The notes: generated by a model from the sequence alone, not told the origin. A stretch of DNA of 64,000 nt from Larix kaempferi (GCA_027924585.1 BSBM01000150.1:13073001-13137000); one strand, 5' to 3'; counted from the first letter of the stretch, positions 23,681-35,597 are shown. A program made the numbers and translations.

Positions 23681-23820
23681 AATATTATAGTCATCCACAA
23701 TAAGATAATTTAGGAGTGTGTAACAAATGCATAAGTATATAGTCAAAGAAAATTTTATAGTCATTCACAATAAGATAATTTAGGAGTGTGTAACAAATGC
23801 ATAAGTATATAGTCAAAGAT
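23681..23820 (+). repeat. 70-bp tandem duplication
   Basis: TAAGATAATTTAGGAGTGTG begins at 23701 and again at 23771, within a copied block ending ATAGTCAAAGA. Confidence 0.93.
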
Positions 23821-23878
23821 TTGTAATATTTTATAATGTTCATAAAGTGTTAAGTGTCCGCTCCAACTTAGAAGATTT

Positions 23879-24015
23879 ACTTATAATGAGTTGTAAAATG
23901 TATTTCTTTATAGCAAAATAAGATATTTTATAATTTGGTTGAGAAGAATTACTTATAATGAGTTGTAAAATGTATTTTTTTATAGCAAAATAAGGTATTT
24001 TATAATTTGGTCGGA
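23879..24015 (+). repeat. 72-bp tandem duplication
   Basis: TTATAATGAGTTGTAAAATG at 23881 recurs at 23953; the copies differ at a few bases. Confidence 0.92.
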
Positions 24016-24389
24016 AGAGATGTGTAATTTTACTGTAAACTAATGATGAGGATGATGATTATTATATAGTAAAATCAATTTTCGTAAAGTTTTTTCTAAT
24101 GACTATTTTCATCAATAATGAAATATAATTTTTCAATTAATAATTATTTTTTAAATTAAATTAAAATTTTCAATTAATTATTAATTTTTCAATTAAATTA
24201 TAGCTATAAATTTCATATTAAATTAATTTAAAAAATATCAAAACAACATATTCTTAATATTAAAAGATATTGTAATAAATAACCATGAAATTGTTCAAAA
24301 TTTCAAATTGCAACAGGCCATACTTGATTTCTGAAATGTAATGCATGTTATCACATCTTAATATTCTTTTTTGTCTATTCTCTATTTAT

Positions 24390-24465
24390 AACTTAATATT
24401 AACAAATAAAAACTACAATTTGAAGACTCAATATCAACAAATAAAAACTACAATTTGAAGAATGG
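24390..24465 (+). repeat. Short tandem duplication (about 36 bp)
   Basis: A block containing AACAAATAAAAACTACAATT is present twice in succession, with AATTTGAAG ends. Confidence 0.85.
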
Positions 24466-24627
24466 GAAATTGAATTTTTTTTAATCAGAAGGTGCAATTC
24501 CAATTATCGAATGTTTGCAATTTTAACAATTGGATATTGCAAGTTCAACAATTAGATATTCTATTCTTAGTCAAAATCTATGTAATTCCCATCAAGGTTG
24601 ACTATGCCGTGATAGGATGCTTAACAC

Positions 24628-24718
24628 TAATAATTATTTAAACTAATTATATCATTGTCAATTCACAAATCTTAATCATTTAAACTAATTATATCATTGT
24701 CAATTCACAAATCTTAAA
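24628..24718 (+). repeat. Short tandem duplication (about 43 bp)
   Basis: ATTTAAACTAATTATATCAT through TTCACAAATCTTA occurs twice in direct succession. Confidence 0.88.
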
Positions 24719-24749
24719 TATGGCTAAAATAAGCAAATCGACATGATTT

Positions 24750-26831
24750 ATTAATTGTTAATCACTCAATTTTAAAAACATTAATTAGCATCTCGCTGGC
24801 ATTTCACTATCATGAAGCAACATATAAAGAAATGAAACTGCAATAGTATATAATCTATTCAAATTCACACAAAGAATACCTCGATACAAAATTCGATTTC
24901 GTCCAAGTATGGTGAAGAATCTCAATTTACCCAAGCCTCAATCTTATACCTCACCCAATTCTCAAAATGGAATTACACCACCCTGTACACCATCCTTCAA
25001 GAAAAAATAACTCCTCAAGTCCCATATTTATCCAAATCCTCTCCACCACCTTATTCAAGATTTGGTCAAAATCAAAAGACAATTATTAACACAAATAGCA
25101 TTTGCAATTACTCAAAAATAATAACAGTTGAATTAAATTAAAATAATACTAAACTTTGGGTGCAAAAGTCTCCCTTGGCATACTACCCTTAAATGCACTC
25201 ATATGCACTCATGACAATCTTATCTCCGAATCTATGCATATCTATCAACGCATTTATTTATATTATCCTCACACAAAAAAAGTCAAAAAAAAATATTTTC
25301 ATATACTATATTATGTATATTTATAATCTATATATTTACATATATACATAATATCTCAAAATATGATGTTTACTATTATATTATATGTATATACTTATAT
25401 ATATCATTCAATAATCCAAGCAATTTATTTAAATCTAAAATAGATTAAATAAGTCAACAAAATCTCTCTCGCACACATACACATATATATATAGTATGTT
25501 AACAATGCATTCATCCATTTATGTATAATATTTCAACATGTAATATTTCAACATGTATTTAGACTCTAATCCATAAGTAATACTTTGATGATTCATTAAT
25601 CAAGTTACTAATAACTAATGTGCTAACCAATCATACTAATGTACTCATGAAGTGGTGTATGCATGGTCAACATAGACGTCTTAAGCATGGGTACTGATAA
25701 TGAACATTTATTTCCCCTAATGCAGAATTCTTATGTTCACAAGTCAAAATGCTGAAAAACCATTAAATAATGCATTATTAATCACTCATTACAACCATTC
25801 ATCACTCATCAATCTTTATACAATAGCATTAAAATTTAACTAGATAAGCATAATCAAGAATACCAAGTAGATAATCATAAAGAATAACACCATACAAATC
25901 CCATCGTGGTCTCATCCATCTCATAAATACTCGAGTAACTAGTCACCTAGATACTTCCATCACCTGACCTCTCTGTCTCATCCTTACCGCAATATGTTGT
26001 GGCGTCAGTTATACGGACCTAACCATATATACAACCCGTAAGTGGAAGTGTCAACTACATCGACCAGACTTCCCCAACAGGAAACTGCTAATCGTCATCA
26101 CATATTAGGGAGCATGGCTAAACATGGCCCTCCCACGACTCCCAATTTCGGAAGATAAACAATGGGAAACGCCTCCACCCCTCTTGATATTACAAGGGTC
26201 AACACCCTTCATCAACAATAGTGTGCAATCACTATTCTTGGAGTCCTGTCATCGAACTATCATTTTTAGAAAGTTGTGTTCCTGACAAAACTCACGCTCA
26301 CCCGCAAGTCATAGCAATATTAGATTTACCAATTAAATCATTAAAAAATTGATATCACTTCATCATCCTCTTGATGTCCCAAACATCTAGTGCCCCTTAT
26401 AAATTTAGGAATCTAACTACCTCATAGCCAGCCAACATGTGGTTTAGTTCACTACTAACATAAATCTCATGTATAAACATATCCAACCCTTTCAGGTGAT
26501 AACTATATCACCAAAATGACATTTAAATAATCATGTAATTTAATTTGCAGTATATTTGTACTTGTTCTATATCCAATGTACAAACTAAATTGGCATCCAC
26601 ATATTGATATTCCACATTCAATTTGCATGTTCAAATGAGATAACATATTCATCACTATTACAAAAATAAAACAATAAATTCCATTTACTATCCACATGTT
26701 TAGAAAGTATGTATGTTCACATAACAACAGTCGTAATCAATCTAACTAAGTCCAACAAATAATAAGCAAATAAAATGATTAGCTAGTTATTAGAGTTCTA
26801 ATTACCGAATGCTAAAATATGGGGCGTTACA
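24750..26831 (-). mobile_element. Probable gypsy LTR remnant ending TGTAACGCCCC (minus)
   Basis: The minus strand at 26831 begins TGTAACGCCCCATATTTTAGC, a typical start of plant Ty3/gypsy LTRs. The stretch below contains LTR-like unique sequence (for example 25970-26300) and no coding region. The other LTR end, a primer-binding site and a partner copy were not found, so this may be a solo LTR or a fragment. The left coordinate is a guess. Confidence 0.4.
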
Positions 26832-27229
26832 ATCTAAGATATTTTTTTCTTCTACAGAAGCTATATGAGTTGGTGGATCTACAATGGTGAAATATTAAGA
26901 GTGCATCAAGAAACATATGCAAAAATAAAGTTAGAAATATAAATATTAGAAATTATTAGAACCCATAAAATATTAACCCTTATTCTCCATGTTGAAATGC
27001 ATGTATAAAGATTACAATCCTAAGGTTTTTTACCACATACAAAATAACCACTCCAATGTTGGGAGTTGAGTTGGTTGTTAGATCCAAAAGGTGCACCTGA
27101 TGGAAATCCGCTACCATCCGAGCTAAGGATTTGTCGAGAGGGTATTATACCATGTCACAAAACTCACAGGAAGCACTAAACCTTATGCCAATAGTCTTCC
27201 CCTCAACGTTACTTGAGTGAGTTTTGAAC
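26832..27229. other. Spacer with one copy of a short repeated phrase
   Basis: TTAGATCCAAAAGGTGCACC with a GAGTTGGTTG-type lead occurs at about 27068-27097 and again at about 27267-27293. No gene is seen. Confidence 0.4.
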
Positions 27230-27450
27230 CCACTACCCCGCTCTAATACCACTTGTTGGGACTTGAGTTGGTCGTTAGATCCAAAAGGTGCACCAAAACC
27301 ATGGGAACAGTTGAACATTATGCCAACATCCAAAAATTTTATCAGGTCATTACTCAACATACATTTAGTTAGTGAAGATAGGAAAACGAGTAGAAGATGT
27401 CCTGAATATGAGCCCTTGTGGAGAGGTGTTGTAATACCCATAGTTTGACC
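27230..27450 (-). mobile_element. LTR-element junction fragment with primer-binding-like site
   Basis: The minus strand near 27252-27238 reads AAGTGGTATTAGAGCGGGG, one base from the tRNA-Met primer-binding consensus TGGTATCAGAGC. The neighbouring sequence would then be the end of a 5' LTR (TCAAGTCCCAACAAG). No internal coding domain is recognisable. Confidence 0.4.
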
Positions 27451-28330
27451 CTTGTAATGTATTGAATCAAATTATGTCAAATGATGTAATGTGCTAGTAT
27501 GGATTCCTAATGTGGAGCTCAAGGTCAAGGCTCAACTAGTGAATGGCTAGGCATGTATGATATAAATATATCTATATGGACCATGTGTTGGGCTTGTCAT
27601 GATGACGGAAAAGCTAGATAAATAGTATGTTAGAAAATGATAAAAATGGTCCAAGATGGTTGTGTAAGGAGAACTAAATAGGGTATATGATTCCACAAGA
27701 GGGGAAGAGGAAAGATGTCACGAACCCAATTTCCAGAGTTAGAAATTTTGGGGAAAAAAAATTAAACTTTTAACAATGAACCTTTAATAAAAGATAGAGA
27801 TTCCCAAATTTCTTTTAATCAGAATTAAGGGGGTATGACCATTACTCTAAATAACAATTACTTTACTTATAAATCTCTTCATACATTTTGCATGACAAGC
27901 CACCATAAGATCAAGAAGATTATATTCATACTTTAAAATCTTTTCCTTCAAAACACCTTACATTATTTCCCTATCCAATGGGGATAACCAAAATATTGAC
28001 TACTACTCCATGATACAATGTGAAAACTATCATTAATCATATTTTATCTAAGAACATTTAAGGAAATATGCAATTATACATTGATAAGTTCACAAGGTAC
28101 AAGTATGAACGAAATGTAGTAACCAAACATACAGACAAATCAAGCCCCAATAGTCATAATCTTTTTGAGAGAGTCGAGTATACATATAAAAGACACAATT
28201 TATAGTCAACATAAAATAACAAGGAACAATTAATCATCAACATTACATTTGCACAAAAACCACAAGCCATCATAGTTAGTAACATGAATTCAAAGCAACC
28301 CAAACTAACTACTATTGAAACACAATATCA
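27451..28330. other. Intergenic, nothing recognised
   Basis: Low-complexity and AT-rich patches. No reading frame of note and no clear repeat structure. Confidence 0.4.
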
Positions 28331-28526
28331 AGAGAGTAAGCAAAAGAGACACACATTGAGAGAGACCATTTTTAACGTGGTTCACCTACTTCTTACTCCT
28401 TAAGCTACGTCCACAAAAGGTTGTGTTGTTTTTATTACTTCAAAAAAAAGAGGTTACATTGTACAACATGATTGTTGCCATCCTATCCAAATATACAACC
28501 CAATAAGTGTATTAACACTCAACATT
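28331..28526 (+). mobile_element. Short LTR-like fragment
   Basis: Contains TTTTTAACGTGGTTCACC and TTAAGCTACGTCCAC, phrases common in plant LTR R/U5 regions. Boundaries and partner copy are not seen. Tentative. Confidence 0.3.
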
Positions 28527-28780
28527 AACATGACACCCCTTAATGGTCTTATGCTTAGATTTAAAATACTTTACTTAAAGTTTCCTTCATGCCCATAGAG
28601 CTTTTACCCCTCTTCATCGATCATATACCAAAGGGGTATATATCAACCAAAATAACATGACACCCCTTAATGGTCTTATGCTTAGATTTAAAATACTCTA
28701 CTTAAAGTTTCCTTCATGCCAATAGAGCTTTTACCCCTCTTCATCGATCATATACCAAAGGGGTATATATCAACCAAAAT
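28527..28780 (+). repeat. 127-bp tandem duplication
   Basis: AACATGACACCCCTTAATGG at 28527 recurs at 28654. The copies differ at about two positions and both end GGGGTATATATCAACCAAAA. Confidence 0.95.
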
Positions 28781-28817
28781 TTTTAAGAGAAAATATATAT
28801 AAATTCCATATCTTAAC

Positions 28818-29098
28818 TAATGAAAATCTTTCCAAAGTATATAATCTTCAATATTTTAAACTAAGGAAAATCTTCCCATATATTAAAATATATATACTCT
28901 TCTCATTATTGTAACTCAGGGAAATCTTCCCATATATTAAAATGTATATATATATAGTCTTCTCATTATTCTAACTAAGGGAAATCTTCCCATATATTAA
29001 AATATATATATAGTCTTCTCATTATTCTAATGAAGGGAAATCTTCCCATATATTAAAATATATATAGTCTTCTCATTATTGTAACTAAGGGAAACTGG
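28818..29098 (+). repeat. Tandem array of about 57 bp, 4-5 units
   Basis: AAATCTTCCCATATATTAAA followed by a variable (AT)n run and TCTTCTCATTATT recurs at about 28870, 28924, 28984 and 29039. A diverged unit precedes at 28832. Length differences come from the AT run. Confidence 0.9.
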
Positions 29099-31010
29099 AC
29101 AAACCACCCAAAGATTGTTCCTAAAGTGGGCATATTTTTTATTTTTTATTTATAATTTACTGAAATACAGGCATCATCGCCTTCAGCATGGCTCTGCACA
29201 ACATTCAACAATTGAAATCTTAACAAAAAAACGTTGATGCATATAGTCACGCCGAGATTTAATGCAGCAAACATAAAGGTTTAAAACAAAGGTTACGCTC
29301 AACTGGGCAGCATAAATAATCAGTTATATACGGAGATTTTCTCAACATTTACCGGTTCGGATTCTAAAAAAAAATCAGGCAGTAAGTCTATATCATATAT
29401 AGTACTGGATTTCTAACAATTAAAAACCAGAGTTTAAACAACGTGGAAATTATACGCGATCTCGCCGCAGCAATTTATAGTCGAGGCCTAAAAACTAGGT
29501 TCACACTTATTGCAGCAATAACCCTACAGAGAAAACCAAAGTTACGTTTTCATCACCAAGAAATGTAATTTGAAGTTATGATTCACAGCAACATCCCGAA
29601 TCCTGTGTATAGATTACTTCATTATTGATGGAGAATCTTATCTACTCTCATGTCGCCGGATCCGTAAGCAACCAAACGTCTCTTGGCAGATGTAACTACG
29701 TTTTAAACGTAGGTTATAAATCTATAATCCAGGAATAGAACTCAGACGATTTAACTAACCAAAAATGCAGGAACGCGTACCAACACAAGGTGAATGCATC
29801 ATAGCATTATCATGAATAATCTATACCCAGTTTTAAAACGATATGGCAGTTATACATATACATTCTCTACATCTATCAACGCCTATTTGGATTTTCAGAG
29901 AGTTAACAATTAAAAACAGAGTTACTTAACTTACTATTTGTTTCAATTAGCTCCAATCCTATCGCCAAATTTCTTCTATTCTAAGGAAGAAATCGCCTTA
30001 CCGTGCATAACCACAATGTCAATCCATCGAATACTCCCTCATTATGCCCATCTCCTTCCTGATGCAGAAAACGTCTGTCTCCACCCATGTGTGCAGAGAG
30101 GATCCTGATGGAGCGCAGATTTGTACTCTGTCGATTCGTGGAGTAGGGTTTCCCTCACTCAGATATTAAATCAAGAAGAGATGGGCGTCCCAGAGCGCAG
30201 AGTTCACTATGTTGACTCCCTCTACTCTTTCTGCCCCCCTCACCTCCAGACATCTCTCTTCCTTTAAAGGAGAGTTAAACCCTAACTGAAAACGCTATCG
30301 CCCAACACTTGGCTCTTCAAAACGAAGACATATGGCGGAGCTTTGGTGAAAATATGCCTTACCAAGGCGAAGTCCATGCTGGCTTGTCTCCTTAGTGGAG
30401 AGAGAGGCCGATACAATCTTTGAATGGTCTATCCAAATTTCCCGTCGTCGTGGTAAATAGATCCAATTTCATAAATGCCCAACGAAAAGGTTAAGCGGCG
30501 TGGCACGGTTAGAAGCCAACAAAACTCCATGAATGTCGAATTCCTTTCCATAACAATTACCATGTAATTTGAAATAAGTCTCTCGTTAAATAAAGTTGTT
30601 ATGTGTAATGCTTATCAACTTATATTTATAAAATACTAACTCCCCTTTTATTCTTCTATAAAGATTATTTTGTTTGTTGCCATGTATAATTCCTATATAC
30701 CTATCTTTAATCAATAAGGACACTCAAGTGTCTTGAAAACTTAATGTTAAAACACAAATAATTAAAAATGATTCTATTCTCCCTTAAATCACTTGTATCT
30801 TTTTCTAAGATGCTCTTATATATATTTATAAATGCTATTCTCTTTTTAAAATAAACAAGCATGACAATTTTCTTTTAAGGGTAGTACAACTATTTATATA
30901 CACTATATGACTAAGAACATGATCTATAAGTTATTTAATAAGCCAATGCTTTATATACCAATACCATAATTTATATTATTTCTACGAGAAATAACTTATT
31001 AGTATACCCT
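29099..31010. other. Intergenic; possible minus-strand promoter and leader near 30270-30000
   Basis: Mostly unassigned. The part at about 29980-30300 is GC-richer. On the minus strand it shows a CCTTTAAAGGAAGAG-type TATA-like box (about 30268), a leader and a GGTAAGG donor-like site (about 29998). This may be a transcription start of an unrecognised host or element transcript. No protein domain can be read from it. Confidence 0.3.
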
Positions 31011-31013
31011 TAT

Positions 31014-31047
31014 TAGTCCCTGCCGGCCTGCCAAGCAGCAGGGACTA
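31014..31047. other. Perfect hairpin, 10-bp arms, 14-nt loop
   Basis: TAGTCCCTGC (31014-31023) pairs with GCAGGGACTA (31038-31047). A TATATAA sequence follows directly on the plus strand. Confidence 0.7.
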
Positions 31048-31194
31048 TATAATTCGATTTTAGCGATTGTATTAGTTCAGGCACCTTTTTCAATGTGTTT
31101 TATGCAAAGTTTTTTTCATGATATTCCTTTCTCGCCAATCACTTAATCGAGAGCCTTATTTGGCCTCTTTTCCATGCATACTGCCCAGGCCAGT

Positions 31195-31335
31195 GTACGA
31201 GGGAGGGATTCGAACTGCGTGGCAAACAAGCACAGTGAAGCCTGGCAAGCTGCATGCTGTGTGCAACGTGCTAAGGGTTTAAGCTGCATGCCGGTGCAAC
31301 GTGCTGAAGGTTTAAGCACTGCTAGCATCCACCTG
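31195..31335 (-). repeat. Possible SINE-like repeat with B-box motif
   Basis: The minus strand contains AGTTCGAATCC, close to the polymerase III B box. Upstream there are two near-copies of a phrase like TTAAACCTTCAGCACGTTGC (about 31310 and 31275, minus). No convincing A box or tail was found. Confidence 0.35.
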
Positions 31336-31510
31336 GTCTGCTACCTCCATCTTATAACACATCGTTACAGATAAATTCCATCCATGAAATGGTATTCGTT
31401 GCAGGCCGTTTTCTGTCAATTGATGGTAAACTTAACAGACGTTCATTGAAGTAAGGCTCTGCCTCCTCCTGGTAACATATGGAGCTCGGCTCCTTCCTTT
31501 ATACATTTTT

Positions 31511-31826
31511 CATGGTTGATTCTTCCTGGATAACGACTTTGTTTCCTCGGTTCCCATCACAGGTATAAGCAATGGTTTCTTGCTTATGTTTTGCTTATAG
31601 TTCATATTTGTCATTTGTTTTCCTATATTGATTTCCATGGTTACATTTGCTTACAGGTGATGGGTAATTTCATGGTTTATTCTTCCTGGATAACGACTTT
31701 GCTTCCTCGGTTCCCATCAGAGGTATAAGCAATGGTTTCTTGCTTATGTTTTGCTTATAGTTCCTATTTTTCATTTGTTTTCCTATATTGATTTCCATGG
31801 TTACATTTGCTTACAGATGATGTGTA
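31511..31826 (+). repeat. 160-bp tandem duplication
   Basis: The block beginning CATGGTTGATTCTTCCTGG at 31511 recurs at 31671 and runs to TTACATTTGCTTACAG in both copies. It lies immediately upstream of the CLASP-like exon and duplicates an acceptor-like pyrimidine-AG end. Confidence 0.92.
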
Positions 31827-31884
31827 AAAATGAATGTATCCCTTTTTGGTTTGGCTTACCTTTGGGTTTCCAGAGCCATGCCGT

Positions 31885-32012
31885 TGCATTTGTGGCATCA
31901 TTTTCTGGGGAGCATCTGAAGCTGCATTTCAATGCATTGCTGCCAGCCATTGTGGAAAGGTTAGGAGATGGCAAACAGCCCGTTCACGATGCCGCTCGTA
32001 GAATTTTGCTCA
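31885..32012 (+). pseudogene. CLASP (microtubule-associated) exon fragment
   Basis: The open frame 31751-32089 contains ASFSGEHLKLHFNALLPAI, then VERLGDGKQPVHDAARRILL. This matches the N-terminal TOG/HEAT repeat of plant CLASP proteins, which bind tubulin and stabilise cortical microtubules. Only this exon-sized piece is present: the residues normally following (a Thr-Leu-Met-Glu-Val segment and the next helix) are absent, and the sequence before it is an unrelated repeat phrase also found at 35295-35510. There is one clear departure from the usual basic residue (Pro-Val-Arg is Pro-Val-His). It is most likely a captured or decayed gene fragment rather than an active gene, although distant exons outside the window cannot be excluded. 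Confidence 0.75.
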
Positions 32013-33840
32013 GAGGTTGCACTGAAGTCTTTATTTCACCAATTTTGTCAAGCTTCGTCATATCCTGGGACCTAACGCTATCCCTATAGCATCTCCTACA
32101 ACATCTTGCATTATGTCATTTTCTTTTGTTCTAGTAATTTCTCTTCTGCATACCTTTAGCGTGCTTGTGTAATAGTGTGCTCGTTTGGTTCAGTTGTATT
32201 TGCTCCAGGGTCGTTAGCAGACTAGATCATATCCTTTAGACACAATTGTTTCACAGTACTTGCTTCCAAATTCCAGTGTACTCTCGAAAGGTCCCATATT
32301 TCGGGCCACCAGGAAGCAATGGATGGGCCAATGCAGCTCTATAATAAACGTTCCCAACTACTCTCCTGGGCATTGTCTTCTGCCTGCTCCAAATGGAATC
32401 CTCTAGAGGAGATGAATTTTTTCATTCAGGGATCCAGGTTGCATGAATCTCTTAGGCACGAACCTTTGGGCATCCTCACATATTCTAGGGTTTATTTACC
32501 ATGTCTTAGACCATGCAATCGATAGTTCCGTTGCTTTCATTCAGGCAGTATGGTGGACTCGATTGCATCTCAGCTATATGCTATGGCATCACAGTGAGCT
32601 TTCTTGCCTTCCACCTTGTGAAAGGCACCTTCCATCTCTAACAGGCTACCAGTGTTATCATCTTCTAAGCACCATGGGCGTATTCGTGTTATCTGTTGAA
32701 GCTGGGGGCTTTATCACAGTATGTACTTGCTTGGATTTATGCTCTCTCATGAAATGGATCTCAAGCTACACCTGTCTTGAATGATTATGTTTTGAATGCA
32801 CTAGTCTTATACCTGTTGTGTTGTTCTGGATAGTTCTCTCACCCTAATTAAGTAGTTATTATTTAATAAAATTGGATCTTTATCTTATGGTAAATTGTTT
32901 TTATTTTCAATGTAAAACTAATTTTATATTCTAAAACAATGCATGCGAACGAACAGCAACGGGAGCTCATGAGGAAGGTGCCTCACGATGATGGAAGATA
33001 TCAATACTACTTCGGGGATAGTTGCAACAAATTGCTGGTGTGAGGTAATAGAGAGGAATGCTAATATAATTGATGCATAGCTATGCATTTTGAGCATGTA
33101 TCATAGTTCAGTATAGGCTACGCTAATTAGCAAAATGCTTACCTGAGCAGAGGATACCTTCTCCCGTCCATTGGAATCCCTTAATGTTTCTTACCTCTCC
33201 ATCCCTCGTATCAAGATGATGTCCAGTAAACCAGGGCTAATCAGCGGGACGATGAGTATCGACCTCCTCTAACGGTGCTGCTGTGGTGCAACACACTTCT
33301 TTTTCTCCATTCCGCTGAGTGCCGACCTCGTCTAGTTCTGTCTACAGCTGCAAATTGACCTCTTGCAACTGTTCCGGTGCATGCTCTTCACAATATCATT
33401 GATCAATAGGAAATACAAATGACTCCCAGTCACTAAAAGTAGACCTAGAATCAGACTCTTACAGTCTCAACATCATGGAGCTACATAAAAAAACTTGTGC
33501 ATCAGACTTTTACTTTTACAGTCTTATCAACATAAAAATACAAAGAGAATTCTCATATTATGAATATATATTCCACTATCAGGCTTCTAAAAAGTTAATC
33601 CTTTCTAAAAAAAAAACAATTTTCTGTACATGCTGAGCCGTTTTACAAAATCCTGTAGCTTCTTTTTTGTGTCATCTGGAAACTAACCAGAGCTATTGCT
33701 TCAAAAACATATGACGCTCTGTACTTATTGAGATAAAAACCTGTAGCTTTTCTGGGCAACTAGCTGGAAACAAAACTGAGAATGATATGAAGGGGGCCTA
33801 TATTAGTGCTTGTTTCTAATAAACATGCCCTAATTCCTGC
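32013..33840. other. Spacer with unrecognised frames
   Basis: Overlapping plus-strand frames at 32319-32525 and 32443-32784 show no known domain. Around 32944-33050 a short open stretch reads like QQRELMRKVPHDDGRYQYYF before a stop; I do not recognise it. No splice-supported gene could be built. Confidence 0.35.
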
Positions 33841-34122
33841 GTTGTCTAAAGCGTGCCACCCTTAAATTCCTCCTCTTTCATAACTCCTTCCTGCATAAGG
33901 AGTTCCTGTTTCCAGAGCGGATCTACTTGAGTGCTTCCTCATAAATTGTAGAAGCATGTAATTTGAATTATCTTGTATCATCATTGCGTAGCTGGAATGA
34001 TTTGAATTTATTGTTTCCAACAAAAAATTAAGCACCCTTGATGCCTGGAACATTGAAGTGGAGATTATTTGCTTAGAAATTTGCACGTCTGTAAATGCAC
34101 AAATCCAACTTAAGGCTCGCCT

Positions 34123-34625
34123 TTACATTTCACAGATCTGGTTGTATCTCTCTGTAACAATGACTTCTTTCAATCGTTGGTTCAGCTCCTCAATTGCTTC
34201 CCCACGCCAGCCGAGTCTAGGGCACTCAAAGGTGCTGAGCTTCTCTAGCGACCTTAATTCTTCAACACCTAACAACTCTTTTAGAGTAGGGCGAGAAGAC
34301 ACGCTTAGCATTTGAAGCTTTGTTAGCTTCTCCAGCCCCTCGATTCTTTTTAACTTCCCACATCGATTAGCCTTCAACTTCTCCAAAGATATCAACCACT
34401 GAATACTTTGCAGCTCCTCAACTTCTTTACAATACCCGATGTTCAGTTCGTGAAGCTTTCTAAGATTACACAGCCCTTGTATTGTCCTTAGCTCAGAACA
34501 ACAAACCAATTTCAGCGTTATTACTGATATAGCGGCAATTCTCCAACCTCCATCAGATCATTGCAATCTTCTATTTGGAGATGTTTGAGGTTGGGGCAAA
34601 CCCCTTCAACAAATGATATCTTTCA
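34123..34625 (-). pseudogene. NLR resistance-gene leucine-rich-repeat tail, frameshifted fragment
   Basis: The minus frame 34509-34123 encodes regular leucine-rich repeats: LRTIQGLCNLRKLHELNIG, LEKLKANRCGKLKRIEGLEK, LTKLQMLSVSS and LEELRSLEKLS-like units, ending in a short charged tail. The preceding repeat (about 34620-34530: VCPNLKHLQIEDCNDL) is in another frame, so a single-base shift near 34530 separates them. Nothing of the TIR, NB-ARC or upstream repeats is present. In intact TIR-NB-LRR proteins this part senses pathogen effectors. The truncation and frameshift point to a pseudogene fragment. The LRR family is sure; the TIR-NB-LRR assignment is by resemblance to conifer members. Confidence 0.8.
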
Positions 34626-35290
34626 TATTTATGTACGATTTTGTTCTAGTATTCGAGTCGATACGTGCATTGTTGGTGGTGTTGAACATTGTGACTCGAA
34701 CGAGTACCTACTATGCAACAACGAGGATGGTTGAGTCAGATTGAGTCAGACTACGCCACTACAACCCTACGGAGGGACACCCCATCAATGTTTTACAGTT
34801 CTGCTGAATAAATGAAAGGGGCAGAATACTGGCAGAAAAGGCTCGTCCTGCTCTTCACAAGGTCAAGTAGCAACAGCGAAGATGGCTGGGTCAGAAAGAG
34901 AATGGGCAGACAAACATATCTGCAATTCATACAGATCTATTATTATCAATTACAGAATTAGCAAGGTGATTCATAGATATCTCCTGCTGTAGAGAACCAC
35001 GGAGATTCACTGAGCTTGTTTTATATGTTATTGTTACGAAGTTGTATGTTTTTTTTTTTAATATTTTTTAAATGGAATCAATGATAACTATTTTTATATA
35101 TTTAATTCGCTATTCTTTGATTCATGCTTTTCCTAAAGCTGCCTTTTCAGAGACTGGTTCCAGAAAGCTGCCTTTTCAATTTCCAATTTGTTATACTTTA
35201 GCTTGTTTTTAAATTTAATCTTCGAAAGTCGTTTTATGTTTTTATTTATGGCTAAAGTTGTTTCAATTTTGTTTGGGTTGTTACAGACGG
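34626..35290. other. Spacer, nothing recognised
   Basis: Contains a short imperfect inverted repeat around 34645-34705 (CGAGTCGATACGTGC / ACTCGAACGAGTAC). No gene. Confidence 0.35.
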
Positions 35291-35294
35291 ATTT

Positions 35295-35515
35295 GGGTTT
35301 CCAAAGCCATGTCGTTTTAGCACTGCAGGAGGCTGCCGAGGCTTACCTTTGCGTTTCCAGAGCCATGCCGTTTCACACTGCAGGAGACTGCCGAGGCTTA
35401 CCTTTGCGTTTCCAGAGCCATGCCGTTTCGCACTGCAGGAGACTGCCGAGGCTTACCTTTGCGTTTCCAGAGCCATGCCGTTTTAGCACTGCAGAAGGCT
35501 TACCTTGTTGGGTAA
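35295..35515 (+). repeat. Four tandem units of about 55 bp (TTTCCAGAGCCATGCCG)
   Basis: Units start near 35295, 35351, 35406 and 35461. Each contains GTTTCCAGAGCCATGCCGTT and ACTGCAGGAGACTGCCGAGG or a close variant. The same opening phrase precedes the CLASP fragment at about 31850-31885. Confidence 0.93.
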
Positions 35516-35597
35516 TCTGAGGATACAAACTCAGAAATGGGGCACTGCAGAAGGCTTACCTTGTTGGGTAATCTGAGGATACAAACTCAGAAATGGG
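35486..35597 (+). repeat. 56-bp tandem duplication
   Basis: GCACTGCAGAAGGCTTACCT at 35486 recurs at 35542, each followed by TTGTTGGGTAATCTGAGG. It is attached to the end of the 55-bp array. Confidence 0.92.

Noticed and set aside
22411-24718. CRISPR-like array
   Set aside because: Units are adjacent duplicates without spacers, each block differs in sequence, and the genome is clearly a plant nucleus.
31174-31374. Cys-rich small protein gene
   Set aside because: Frames exist on both strands over a repeated phrase with a B-box-like motif; repeat origin is more likely.
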